From Mytilus trossulus (taxonomy: Eukaryota; Mollusca; Bivalvia; Mytilida; Mytilidae), in NCBI RefSeq assembly GCF_036588685.1, contig NC_086374.1, forward strand, positions 22,436,886 to 22,500,885: DNA of 64,000 bases, in the 5' to 3' direction. Position numbers and translations under genes: made by a program. Positions within the stretch are counted from its first letter, which is position 1; the number at the start of each line of letters is the position of its first letter. The notes under the pieces were generated by a model. That model did no database searches. It saw only the letters and a list, made by a program, of their open reading frames with translations, and was not told the origin of the DNA. Below are positions 47,527 to 57,718 of the stretch, piece by piece.

Positions 47527-47883
47527 AGAGAGCCGTGGTGTAGTGGTTAGTGCATCGGACTACTAACACAAAGGTTCCTGGTTCGATTCCCATTTGGGAT
47601 GAAAATTTCAGGAACTCAATTTTAGGCTCTCCCTTGACACCATCTGCGAGTATGGTCTTGAGGAAACGATGATAGTCCGTCGGAAAGGGACGATAAATGG
47701 CTGACCCGTGTTAAGAGAGAGCCACATCTCTTGCACGTTAAAGACACCCTTGTAGATTTCGAAAAAGAGTAGGCTAATGCCGCTACAAGGCAGCACTCGC
47801 ACCCGCAAAGTGGAAAGGGATTAATATAAGTTGCAAAACTTGTTTCCCAATCCACTATAAATAAATATGTTTAAACTAAACTA
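47527..47883 (+). mobile_element. tRNA-derived SINE with intact target duplication
   Basis: The head GAGCCGTGGTGTAGTGGTTA and GGTTCGATTCC are A-box and B-box like promoter parts of a tRNA. A central region follows (GGAAAGGGACGATAAATGGC, TCTTGCACGTTAAAGACACC, CACTCGCACCCGCAAAGTGG) that resembles the conserved domain of animal MetaSINE-type elements. The tail is ATAAATATGTTTAAACTAAA. A perfect 11-bp duplication ATCATAGTTGA flanks it (47516-47526 and 47884-47894), so it is a complete and fairly young insertion. It lies in the intron between V1 and X1. Confidence 0.92.
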
Positions 47884-47946
47884 ATCATAGTTGACCCTCC
47901 GGTCCCCCCCCCCCCCCCCCCCGCCCCCCAAAAAAATTAATTAAGA

Positions 47947-48060
47947 ATGTCACTTCAGACTAACATATGGCATCAGATACAACAGTGAGCTAAGATGAGG
48001 TGAGTAAGCCCCACTCACTGATATATAAGAAGGATCTATTGAAAACATCATTAGTGACAT
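47947..48060 (-). ncRNA. C/D snoRNA V1, unassigned long family
   Basis: 114 nt. A perfect 8-bp stem ATGTCACT/AGTGACAT, C box AATGATG, D box CTGA. An internal hairpin GTGAGTGGGGCTTACTCAC is visible. The guide before D, GCCATATGTTAGT, has no rRNA partner that I recognise. Near-identical copies are at 57719 and 61355. The first family in each unit. Confidence 0.75.
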
Positions 48061-48712
48061 GATTTGGAATTGAATAGGAAATCTTCAACAACTTAAGATG
48101 CACAGTAATCATAAATACTCAAGGTATATGGCTATGCATACAGAAATATTAAAAAAAAAAACAATGGAATGCAGGAAATAAAACATTAGTTTCTAAATAC
48201 ATAATTCATGACAATTAAATTACAAACTTGAATCTTATATTTTTGTAAAAATGTGATTAGTCTCGCACCTAATTTAAGGCCTGATGATATCATCTGTCTT
48301 TGGTCCAGATTGTTGGAAGTCAAGATGAAAAAATAATTTACAAAATATTTAATTTAGAATTAAAATGTTTTCAGCTGAAAAATATTAAAAGTAACAGTTT
48401 GCATTGAATATAAAGTAGAAAAGTTAAAAAAAAAAATCTTCAAGCAAACCCTAAAACAGACTGCTAGGTCAGTTTTACTCAGAAGTTGTATTAAAACTGG
48501 GAAATTTGAAATGTCATCTTGAATCTAAAAATTATGGCATCTCATCCAAAACATTATCTACAACAACAATAAAACAATTCAGATTCACATTACCCTGATG
48601 CTAAAAGGCCCAGGGGAAAACTATGTGTTGCAGTTTAACTATAGTTAAATTAGTTTATTCAAAACCTTGAATCCCAATCTGACATGAGCCATTCTACAAC
48701 CTATCAAGTTAA

Positions 48713-48915
48713 AAGAGTACTTGAAATAGATCAATTGAGAGTGCAATTATTTATGCAAGTAAGGAAAGAAGTACTTCACTAGATCAGTAAAGAGTGCAAT
48801 TATTTATGCAAGTAAGGATAGAAGCAACATTGCCATTGGTTTTTGGATTCACAGATGAAAGTAAATCAAGAGAAAAATCCCTAGCATGTTGTGCATACAG
48901 CACTAGTAACTTAAT
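48713..48915 (-). other. Conserved block K, copy 2 (possible host exon)
   Basis: Matches 39580-39760 of unit A in short blocks: GAGTACTTCACTAG, TTTTTGGATT, CAGATGAAAG and TTGTGCATACAGCACTAGTAA. Copy 2 contains an internal direct repeat (AGAGTGCAATTATTTATGCA twice). There are no C/D boxes. It may be the last host exon, but splice sites are unclear. Confidence 0.35.
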
Positions 48916-48997
48916 AAAAAGTATAAGTGGGAGTTTAGTACAACAGGTTACAGGCAAATCAGTTTCTAATTTATTCTAATTGGTGATGACATTTTTT

Positions 48998-49055
48998 CAA
49001 GCTCCTGGGTGTTGATCCCAGACTCAAAATTATTATTGAGCGTCTAACAAGCTTG
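48998..49055 (-). ncRNA. Conserved structured element H, copy 2
   Basis: Same stems as the copy at 39825. CTGGGATCAACACCCAG is unchanged. The neighbouring hairpin has extra bases in its loop (CTCAATAATAATTTTGAG) but still closes with CTCAA/TTGAG. The conserved fold with changing loops suggests selection on RNA structure. Confidence 0.5.
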
Positions 49056-49150
49056 ATAAATAATTTTTGTTTTCACCAATAGACTTTATTAGTCCAACTA
49101 TATATTCTGGACCTGAGGTTGTTTTAAGACATCAAATTTCTTAGCTATTG

Positions 49151-49532
49151 GGCCAAAAAAAAAATATGTCTATTTAGGTTAATATCATCAAAATAAAGAG
49201 TGGGTAGGTCAGTATTTCCATTTGTTTTTTGTGCATAATTTGGATCTGTGCAGTCCGTCTTGCTGTGGTCAGAGTTGTACATGGGCCAAGTTTACCCATA
49301 TTTTTAATGATTTCCATTACAAGAGTTACAAGTTTCCTTTAAACAGCTTTCATATCGTGATTATGAACATTGGGATGTATCAGGCAATTGATTAAATTTA
49401 TTGGCAACCCTTACTTTGATATTGACACAAGTTCTATTAATTTTTCACTTTACGACAGAATTAAAATGGCTTAGGGTCGGCACTCAAATTGGAGCAGGTC
49501 GGGTTACCTAAACAGACATAATTTTTTTGGCC
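49151..49532. mobile_element. MITE with GGCC ends
   Basis: Inverted termini GGCCAAAAAAAAAATATGTC..TTTAGGT and ACCTAAACAGACATAATTTTTTTGGCC enclose 382 bp. It is related in its ends to the element inside the split U14 copy. Confidence 0.7.
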
Positions 49533-49565
49533 TTACTTTTCAAGAGGAAGAAAAATGAGGGTTTC

Positions 49566-49636
49566 CTTTGTCAGCTATCCGCAGCTATTTCTTCATCAAC
49601 TTCAGTGAGAGAGTTCAAGCTGATCATCATTCAAAG
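49566..49636 (-). ncRNA. SNORD81: C/D snoRNA W2, SNORD81-like
   Basis: 71 nt, almost identical to W1 and W3, with all four boxes and the guide TTGAACTCTCTCA. It is one of two tandem copies in unit B, against one in unit A. Confidence 0.85.
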
Positions 49637-49995
49637 GATTCCAATTTAAAACTTAAGATGTGAATTGTCAATGCGACTAAAATCCATGATCAAATGAAGT
49701 AGAATCTAACTAGTCAAAATACAGCCTTGGAAGGTTATCTTACTTAGTTGGGATGTTCAGAATCCAGAGGCAAATATTTCATGCATGTTCTGGATGAAAA
49801 CAAATGAATAATACAATGGACAGATCATGTAAAGGAGACTGTTCATGATGATATAAATGTTTGGGAAATTTAGACCACCCTGCAATTTGAGGGTATTTTG
49901 GATAAGGTCAGAAATAGTTGTTTTACCAGATTTAACCACCTCTCACACTGGACTAATTGCAAACAAACTATAATCAATTCAAATTAAAACTTTTT

Positions 49996-50066
49996 CTTTG
50001 TCAGCTATCCGCAGCTATTTCTTCATCAACTTCAGTGAGAGAGTTCAAGCTGATCATCATTCAAAG
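49996..50066 (-). ncRNA. SNORD81: C/D snoRNA W3, SNORD81-like
   Basis: 71 nt, same boxes and guide as W2. The spacing of 430 bp from W2 suggests a local duplication of one intron with its exon. Confidence 0.85.
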
Positions 50067-50502
50067 AAAGGTTAATTAAATTTCAGTCAATCTTGTAAAA
50101 GGCTGCATAGAAGAAACTTCATATGTAATTTATATCCAACATATAGCATACTTTGTAAACTCAAATTACTTTTAAAACACTGGCTAAAAAAATATTTTGA
50201 AATTTTCCACTGCTAACCCTCGGCTCTCCCAAATTTGCCAGATTCCAACACTCAAACAATATTGTTTGTTCAGAAGATTTGCAACAAATAAACATATGCT
50301 AGCTATAGGTATGAACAGTTAATAATAAATATGTGTTATAATATTTAGCTTAACCTTGCCCATCATTACAAAAAATTATATCACAAGACATTTATGAACA
50401 AGTATTCTCAATTCAAATTAAACTTGCAATTTTCCTACCAACCCGCCCATGTTTACAGCATATATACATGTAGGCAAAAGACATTATTAAGACATCTTAT
50501 TT

Positions 50503-50617
50503 GTATCAATTTTACTCAGACATCCAAGGAAGGTCAATAGCCATCTTCGAGTTCAAGAACTCTCTGGTGGAAACCGCGAATGAATGGAAAATTCTTCATC
50601 ATCGCAAAATTGATATC
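50503..50617 (-). ncRNA. SNORD14: C/D snoRNA U14, copy 3
   Basis: 115 nt, nearly identical to copy 2 with domain A, domain B, C box CGATGATGAAG and D box intact. The terminal stem is perfect. Confidence 0.95.
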
Positions 50618-51151
50618 AAAATCTAGTCTTGCCAGCCTTGTACCCTGTTGTAATCATTTCTATCAATTAAACGGACTTCAAATTTAACTCAAAAATGTAT
50701 TCATTCTAAAAGTACAATCAAAGGATTCCACTCAGCTAACTTTTTGGACAAGAAAATCTAGATTTCAAATTTAATAAACCTGTATGCATCATAGTTTACC
50801 AACCCTGCTTGCTAACCATTTGTTTCTTTTAAATTGTTTATTTTAGTTTTTCGCTAAAATGCTATAAAAATTTCACACATTGCCATTATATAAAAGGTAT
50901 ATTTAGGAAGTTGATGAGCAACAAATCTGAAATAAATCAGACAATTAGTTGACTTTGGTAAATAGCACAGCAAATCTCAAACTTGTTTTTTTATTTATCA
51001 AAAATATGATAAATTGTAGATAATTGTGTTGGCAATCTTATTTTAGCTAAAAAGAAAACATTTTAAATGTTGGCACTCTTGTCAGCTGATCTCATGAAAT
51101 GCTGCTATAAGCTATCACAATTTTAAGACATTGTTGATGGACTTTTTTTCT

Positions 51152-51266
51152 GTATCAATTTTACTCAGACATCCAAGGAAGGTCAAAAGCCATCTTCGAG
51201 TTCAAGAACTCTCTGGTGGAAACCGCGAATGAATGGAAAATTCTTCATCACCGCAAAAATGATATC
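51152..51266 (-). ncRNA. SNORD14: C/D snoRNA U14, copy 4
   Basis: 115 nt. Both 18S-pairing domains are intact. The C box reads GGTGATGAAG and still fits the consensus. The terminal stem has lost a pair (AAAATGATA opposite TATCAATTTT), so processing may be weaker. Confidence 0.9.
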
Positions 51267-51478
51267 AAAATGTTTTGTTCCATCAACTCGATATGTTGAA
51301 ATTTTATCACAATTTTTTAATTTTGTATAAGCCAAGGCTTGTGTACGTTCTACTTAAAAAAAAAGATTTAATTACACATTCAACAGAAATTCCATCACTT
51401 TACTTGATGTCAGTTAAAACTTGCAAGGATTTATGATTTGGAGTCTATTTAGCATTAACACATCAAATGATAAATTGT

Positions 51479-51561
51479 ATAGAACATCAGATAAAATATA
51501 CGGGCTTGGATTATAATCACTTTAGTTCATTTGGCAGAATGTTAATCAACATTTGTTCTAT
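51479..51561 (-). ncRNA. SNORD47-like T3 with altered C box
   Basis: Stem ATAGAACA/TGTTCTAT, D box CTGA and guide ATTCTGCC are intact. The C box reads ATGTTGATT instead of ATGATGATT. That change touches the GA pairs of the kink-turn, so it may be weak or non-functional. Confidence 0.65.
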
Positions 51562-51927
51562 GTCAAATATATATAATGGGATCCAGGGGTCAGTTTACTT
51601 GTTAACCTTTATTCAGTTCACATTTTTTGGTTTTTCTCTCAAAATACAAGTAGTGAACTATATCAGAGTTTTTCAATAAAATTAATGTTAATTCATAAAC
51701 TTTGTGAGCATATTATTAAGATTGCTGAACTGTGACAAATGAACAAAATCCATCTACCAAAAATTTACTTTTTAAGGAAATGCTCCACACAAATAATACT
51801 TTTCAAAAGGGAATTTATTGATTAGACAGCAACAGTTTCATAGTTCACAGATCTTTGTTCTATTTGCAGTCAATGGTAGTGAGAAATCTACAAGAATCTT
51901 TCAAGCAAATATCAATCTATTCAATAA

Positions 51928-52012
51928 CAGAGAACATCAGTTAGAAGATACGGGCTTGGATTATAATCATATTATTCATTTGGCAGAATGTTTAATCATC
52001 ATTTGTTCTCTG
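51928..52012 (-). ncRNA. SNORD47: C/D snoRNA T4, SNORD47-like
   Basis: 85 nt. A 9-bp stem CAGAGAACA/TGTTCTCTG, C box AATGATGATT, D box CTGA. Guide ATTCTGCCAA plus CCAAGCCCGT together match the continuous 28S run ACGGGCTTGGCAGAAT. The best-formed copy of the family. Confidence 0.88.
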
Positions 52013-52391
52013 CAGAATATATTGTAATGGTTATCAGATCCTAGAGACTAATTGCACAAATATTTAACATTTCAGAATAATTTGTGATCAACAAAAGTCA
52101 AAATTTTGCGAAAGAGCACCCATGTTTTACATTATACAAATGCAGGGGTTTCTAGACCTAAAATTTAAAAAGACCATAAGAAGTTGTACCACCATCTTCT
52201 GCCAATTCGTACCAATTCTTTAGTCCATTCTTTCTTCCTCCTAAAAACAAAACCCAACATCTACCAATTTAGACGGAACAATTAAACTACCTTTACAAGA
52301 AATGCTTTTTAACAGGTGCAATATAATTTAAAATGATTTTGTCGTAAACATTTAAATTGGATGGGTAATAAAACTTCAAAATATATACAAT

Positions 52392-52474
52392 CAGAGAATA
52401 TCAGATAGAAGATACGGGCTTGGGTTATAATCATTTTATTCATTTGGCAGAATGTAATCATCATTTATTCTCTG
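52392..52474 (-). ncRNA. SNORD47: C/D snoRNA T5, SNORD47-like
   Basis: 83 nt. Stem CAGAGAATA/TATTCTCTG, C box AATGATGATT, D box CTGA, same guides as T4. The stem base change C to T is matched on both arms relative to T4 (ACA/TGT versus ATA/TAT). Confidence 0.88.
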
Positions 52475-53034
52475 TAGAATATATATATAAAGTACTTTTA
52501 ATATACCCAGCATTAGCCTTCATTGGTTGAGCAAAACAGAAACATGAAATTAAATGGTAACAACACTTGTTCAATTAAAAAAATATATAAAAATATCAGT
52601 TTTAACCATTTCTTGCGTTTTTACCTTTAAAAAAACACAATTGTTACCTTTAGTATCTTTTGCCTCTTTTATATAGGACATTGAAAGAAATGTATTACTG
52701 TAACATAGAACACCAATGTCATTCATGAAAAGTTGTCACATTGGCAAGAATACCCGAATTTTTACATAAAGTTTGCCAAGTGAAGGCAAAAGACTATCTT
52801 GGCTTTTGAAATTAGAAAAATATGGAAATAAAAGAACTTGACTTACCAACTAAATATACTAAGGATAATGCTCTTCCATCTTTTCTGTTATGTCAATTCT
52901 TCTCTTTCTAAAATATGCAAACAGTTATTTTAATAAATCATTTAAATCTTCTAAGTTCCTTTTTTATTGTTGCTCTTCCTTCCCTGCAAGGAATTCTTAT
53001 TTCATACAATATAGCAAGCTGAGGAGTCAGAACA

Positions 53035-53110
53035 GGATATCAGATAAGTGAATCTACATGGATAATTAAGAGAGATTCCCATTTCACTTGAAGTTCATCA
53101 TCATATATCC
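53035..53110 (-). ncRNA. SNORD79: C/D snoRNA S2, SNORD79-like
   Basis: 76 nt with a perfect GGATAT/ATATCC terminal stem, where S1 has a G-U pair. Boxes and the guide ATGGGAATCTCT are identical to S1. Confidence 0.78.
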
Positions 53111-53304
53111 CAATCCAATTCTTTTGTATAACAATTGTTTGAATATGTATTTACTTCCAGGTTGTCACAGCAAGAAAAATTAGACATGACATAGCATTAG
53201 TTCACTAAATATTCACATATAATAATATATTAGAACCTTAAAAGGGCCACAACTGAATAATGAAAAAAAAAGATCCATCAGACCTGTACACCATTATTAT
53301 GAGT

Positions 53305-53443
53305 AGTAATCAGATCAAGTCAGAATCATCTCCCTTTGGCGATTGACTCAGATCCTTATCTGACCGCAACAGAACGTTGTGACCAGCAAGTCACTGAGAA
53401 TTTCCTCAGAGTCAAATGACACGCATGATTTCATCATTTTACT
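53305..53443 (-). ncRNA. Long C/D-type snoRNA L, copy 2
   Basis: 139 nt, the same length as copy 1 with only scattered changes. Stem AGTAA/TTACT, C box AATGATGA and D box CTGA are kept, as are TCATGCGTGTCA and ACTTGCTGGTCACAACG. Confidence 0.75.
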
Positions 53444-53832
53444 GATTCTGTTAAAAAAGAGTCGAACAACACCTTTCATTAAATTTCTTTACAACAAATT
53501 AAGTTACTTTTCAAAGTTTCTCATCCCCAGGTGTACAGACCACATTAAAACAACATGAAAGATGAAAAGTTATAAATATTTCTTATAATTGTATGGTAAA
53601 TGGTTGCTAAAATAAAGAATCTCTCAAGATGGATTTTTGCTAATCAAGAACATTTGTCACAGATGTCCAAAGAATTTTTACAAATTATTTCACAGCCTAT
53701 AACCAAGTAAAAAGTAAGACTTGCGAGAGATGATAAAATGTTTTATAAAAATCCCTCAAAACATGGAAATTGAATCAAAATAACGTAAGGAAATTGAAAG
53801 TTTAGGAATGTCTGATAATTAAATAAAAACTT

Positions 53833-53906
53833 TGCTGTATCAGTTAGGGGCGAAAATTTGTCTTTCACTGAAAGTCAGTTGAACTATGAAATCATCATTT
53901 ACAGCA
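53833..53906 (-). ncRNA. SNORD80: C/D snoRNA Z2, SNORD80-like
   Basis: 74 nt, identical in boxes and guides to Z1. One of two copies in unit B. Confidence 0.87.
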
Positions 53907-54225
53907 CAATATACATGTAGTTTCCAGAAAGTAACTCGAAGATGGAATTCACTTCATTATCAATTTTTTGAAAGAAAATGGAAAATCCCCCATGTTCAAC
54001 CTTCCTCAACATTAAAAGCCATGTGTGAGCAAGGAACCAGATGACTCGTGTACAATATTGGAAAAGTGTTATCCTTTATATGTCTGGTGAATGCACATGC
54101 ATGCAAACATACACATTTCAGACGACAGTAAAGTGAGAATTTGTGGTAAAAACTAAGACCAACTGGTGTTCTTGAATTATTTTTTATATAGGTTTTTGAC
54201 AATCCATCAATGGACTAATGAATTA

Positions 54226-54298
54226 ATAGCCGTCTCAGACGGGGGCATTTGCTATCGATCACAGAACATCAGCTCCTGCATTCATCACTAACAGCTAT
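54226..54298 (-). ncRNA. SNORD98: C/D snoRNA N2, SNORD98-like
   Basis: 73 nt, the same sequence as N1 over the whole snoRNA, while flanking intron sequence has diverged. This marks the exact conserved unit. Confidence 0.84.
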
Positions 54299-54816
54299 TT
54301 TCACTAGTCCTTTTCAAAATTGATTATAGAGGAAAGTTTCACTATACACGATATATACTTCAAAAAATGATTTTGGTTTACCAAAAGACCGTACTTTACA
54401 TGAGCACCAATTGTTCAATATTTAAAATGTAGCTTGTCAGATATTGAAATAGGAACAAGATCAAATTATTTTTCGTTAGAACCAAATCAATTCAGTTTTT
54501 ATTGGCAGTTTTTGAAGCAAGACAACTTCATGTGATTTTATCCCTTGGGTATACTATTTTGAGGACAGATGCCAAATAAAGTGGATTGAGAATTCTGTGG
54601 CTTTATTATAGTCTGAATACACACCTGCAGAAAAGTATATTTGTACTTTGACATTGAAATTTCCAATGGCAGTAATTTCATGCATATTCAGGACAATATT
54701 GACAAGTATACAATTTGTTACCCATTCCAACTTCCTAAATTTTATATATCAGATAGCACCATTTTGTATAGAAGCAGACAAAATAGTATTATTGAATGTG
54801 ACAAATTGCATTTCAG

Positions 54817-54890
54817 TGCTGTATCAGTTAGGGGCGAAAATTTGTCTTTCACTGAAAATCAGTTGAACTATGAAATCATCATTTACAGCA
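54817..54890 (-). ncRNA. SNORD80: C/D snoRNA Z3, SNORD80-like
   Basis: 74 nt. It differs from Z2 by about one base near the D' region (GATTTTCAGTG versus GACTTTCAGTG), and boxes and guides are intact. The 98-codon plus-strand frame over it is an antisense artefact. Confidence 0.86.
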
Positions 54891-55004
54891 CATGTCAGAC
54901 AATATTCAATCCAAACTTGTTTTCACAAAATTATTGATTATAGCTATAGCCTTTAAATGTCTAGTGGCAAATATTTCATGCATTTCAAGACAATGCTTAA
55001 CTTC

Positions 55005-55792
55005 TTATCTACCACAGGCGATCATAGAGTTCACTACTACACACATCTTATTAGTTAGCTACTGCAGCTGATTTGTAGGTTAACTACCAGAGATAATTTG
55101 CAGTGTGGAAATTTTTACGGGGGTGCAATTAAATATGAAATTATTAAGCAATTACTGTATAGAAATTAAAAATAAAAAATGTATTTAATTCTCAATTGTT
55201 TGAATTTTTATATTTCTGATTTTGATCTAATTATGTCCACTAATTAATCCAGTAAAATATGTTGAAAAACAAATTATTTGTCCAATGCCGTTATCTAACT
55301 CCGGTTCCTCGTTTCGCTATTTTCGGATAACTGATATCACTGCCGACACTTCAAACTTCTTTTTCATCTATATCAGACTGCTTAAAACACTAAAACCCTT
55401 CATCTTCTTCCTCCGATTCGAAGAATGAAGCCCATTGATCGGCCATTGTTTCAATCGCAATTCTCAAACGAAAACACATGTTAAAAACAATGTATTTTAA
55501 TGTAAACATATTACCTTTCAATAAAAAGGAATACACGAATTGAAAGCTTATTCATTTGTAAAACCGAATTTGATTGGTTCATTTTGGGATTCCCCCTAGG
55601 TATTGTCCAATCTAAAGAGTTTTAACAGTGGTATATTTTACGGGAATATCCGCCAACGCGACTGCGCATGCATTGTTTACAGCGGATATATCAGTCACTG
55701 CGAATACACAGGTGACCCGGCAAGCGGATTTATCAGTCACTACGAACTAAACGGTGAAAATTACCGCGTATATATCCGTCAGTGGTAGATAA
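55005..55792. mobile_element. Unclassified element with TTATCTACCAC ends
   Basis: Termini TTATCTACCAC and GTGGTAGATAA are perfect 11-bp inverted repeats around 788 bp that are absent from unit A at the matching place. Inside are two direct copies of GCGGATNTATCAGTCACTNC. A 61-codon frame (55603-55788) resembles nothing known and is probably chance. Confidence 0.6.
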
Positions 55793-55940
55793 AGAGTTAA
55801 CACAAGTGGTACCGTATCATTTGGAAGATAGAGTCTTGGGTTTTAAGAGGCAGGTTGAAAGTCTATCCCATGCAATGCATTACCACATCCTTGTTGACAC
55901 TTTACCCAAGAAATTAACTTCTATACAACTTTTTATACTG

Positions 55941-56008
55941 CATTGTCTCAGACGGGGGCATTTGCTATCGATCATAGAAATCAGCCTCTGCATTCATCAT
56001 CAACAATG
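55941..56008 (-). ncRNA. SNORD98: C/D snoRNA N3, SNORD98-like
   Basis: 68 nt. Stem CATTGT/ACAATG, C box TTGATGATGAA, D box CTGA. The guide GCAAATGCCCCCGT is the same as in N1 and N2, but the stem and D' region differ. A distinct subtype whose unit-A partner (N4) is decayed. Confidence 0.8.
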
Positions 56009-56612
56009 AATCAAGATAAAGTCCAGTGCAACTGGCAAACATTACCCTTGCAGATCTAGGCACCAACTTTATTTAAATTGACAACAGTTGCTATGTTCAG
56101 TTCTGCATTTTTTTATGTGTATCAAATTTTTGGATTAACTTGAAGAAACCAGGAGTTGGTTTCACAAAAATACAATACTCAAGACCAAGATTGTTCACAA
56201 GTCGTGAACTATTCAATATTTTTGTGAATTCAACTACAGCCATACAATGAAATGAGATTTAAGACCAACTGTTTAATACCTGGTACAAGCATGCGAATGA
56301 ACAGTAATTTATTGTTCAAATCAAATCCTTTAGCTTTAATAATCAATTAAAAGATTTCTATTGCATTTAAATCTGGACAATTTTTGGTGAATGACATCTC
56401 AGATGTTAGAGTTACTAGTCAACATATCATTCCTACCTTTAATATTGCTTTAAAACATTTATGAACAATCCTACATAGTCAGTGACGTGTTAAATGAAAT
56501 CGCCCCTTACAAATTGAAACAAAGAGATCTTTATTCTAAATGTACTTCAGTTATAAATAAAATCAAGAGTTTAATTTATCAGAGTAGTGCAGACTTTGCC
56601 ATGAAAGTCATG

Positions 56613-56687
56613 CTGCTGTCAGAATTCAGATTGTAATCATTTATGATCATATGTCCCTATCTGAATTTGAAATCATCATTCCAGCAG
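56613..56687 (-). ncRNA. SNORD74: C/D snoRNA Y2, SNORD74-like
   Basis: 75 nt. Terminal stem CTGCTG/CAGCAG, longer than in Y1. C box AATGATGATT, D box CTGA and guide AGATAGGGACAT are kept. Confidence 0.83.
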
Positions 56688-56963
56688 AAGTAAAGAAAAG
56701 ATAGCAAAGTGCTTCTGTTGCATATACATGTACATAGATATATTCACATGGGGTGCAAAAATAACTTTGTAGACTTTAGTACATACCATATTCAGTGAAT
56801 CCATTTCTGTTTTAACTGGCATAGCATCTTCTTCATTGTTCTTGTATGATTGATAATTTTTCTGTAAAAAAGAAAATCAAGAAGTAAGATATTGATGTAT
56901 AATGTAGTATTGTAGATGCATTGTAGAAAACAAAAAGCCAAAATAGGGTATATAGTTTAATAT

Positions 56964-57031
56964 GACATTCAGAACAAGCAGTGGAATCATCAATTTCATA
57001 GCCCAATGCTCGAAAGTTTCATCATAATGTC
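56964..57031 (-). ncRNA. SNORD88: C/D snoRNA X2, SNORD88-like
   Basis: 68 nt. Stem GACATT/AATGTC, consensus C box ATGATGAAA, D box CTGA, guide GAGCATTGGGC. The best-formed copy of this family. Confidence 0.78.
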
Positions 57032-57309
57032 ATCAAAACTGTTTTACACCCAACAAATATCAACAGAATATCTGCATCACATTTTTTGACTTTGTTTAAT
57101 CATTTCACTTTAGATTACCCTACAGCAGCTACTCTGGAACTATTGCTACATGTACATGTACCCTTGCTGTGACAATTAAATTTACACCCGCGTGTTTGAA
57201 TCAAAGCAATTGTCCCAATAAATATGTCCAGAAAGTTGATGAAAACAGTACACCTACAGTATGTTCATACTGTTAGCCATAGGGAAAAATAACTTTAAAT
57301 ATTGATTAA

Positions 57310-57381
57310 ACATTCAGAACAAGCAGTGGAATCATTAAAACAAATTTCATAGCCCAATGCTCGATAGTTTCATCCCAATGT
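57310..57381 (-). ncRNA. SNORD88-like X3, weak C box
   Basis: About 72 nt. Guide GAGCATTGGGC and D box CTGA are intact. The C box reads GGGATGAAA, and the stem is short (ACATT/AATGT). Probably weak or degenerate. Confidence 0.6.
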
Positions 57382-57718
57382 CCAATGTCAATACTGTACT
57401 GTACATAAATTATATAACGAAGATTACTTTTTTTTAAGCCATTTATCAAGATGTTATTAAAAATGTTTGAAATCAGTTATATGGGCAAGTTAATTTTAAT
57501 TGAAAGAATGAGACCTACATTATACAACTTGCTAAATTTGAATTATTCAACACATTTTTTTGGTGGCTTCTACTAGGGAATCAGTCTAGACTTTTAAGTG
57601 CTAGTTCTTTAGCCTGAATCACATTTTTTGTAAGTACATGTATTTACAAATATTGGAAACCATCACTTCCAAGTAGATATCACATACAAAAAAAATTAGA
57701 TGAACATGAAAATAAAGA

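Noticed and set aside
47527-47600. Apparent tRNA gene
   Set aside because: A and B box-like sequences are present, but there is no closed cloverleaf, and the sequence continues into a SINE body with target duplications.
39825-57381. microRNA precursors as the explanation for the repeated hairpin-like blocks
   Set aside because: On the minus strand the blocks have C, D, C' and D' boxes, short terminal stems and rRNA complementarity. These are C/D snoRNA features and do not fit the long paired arms of microRNA precursors.
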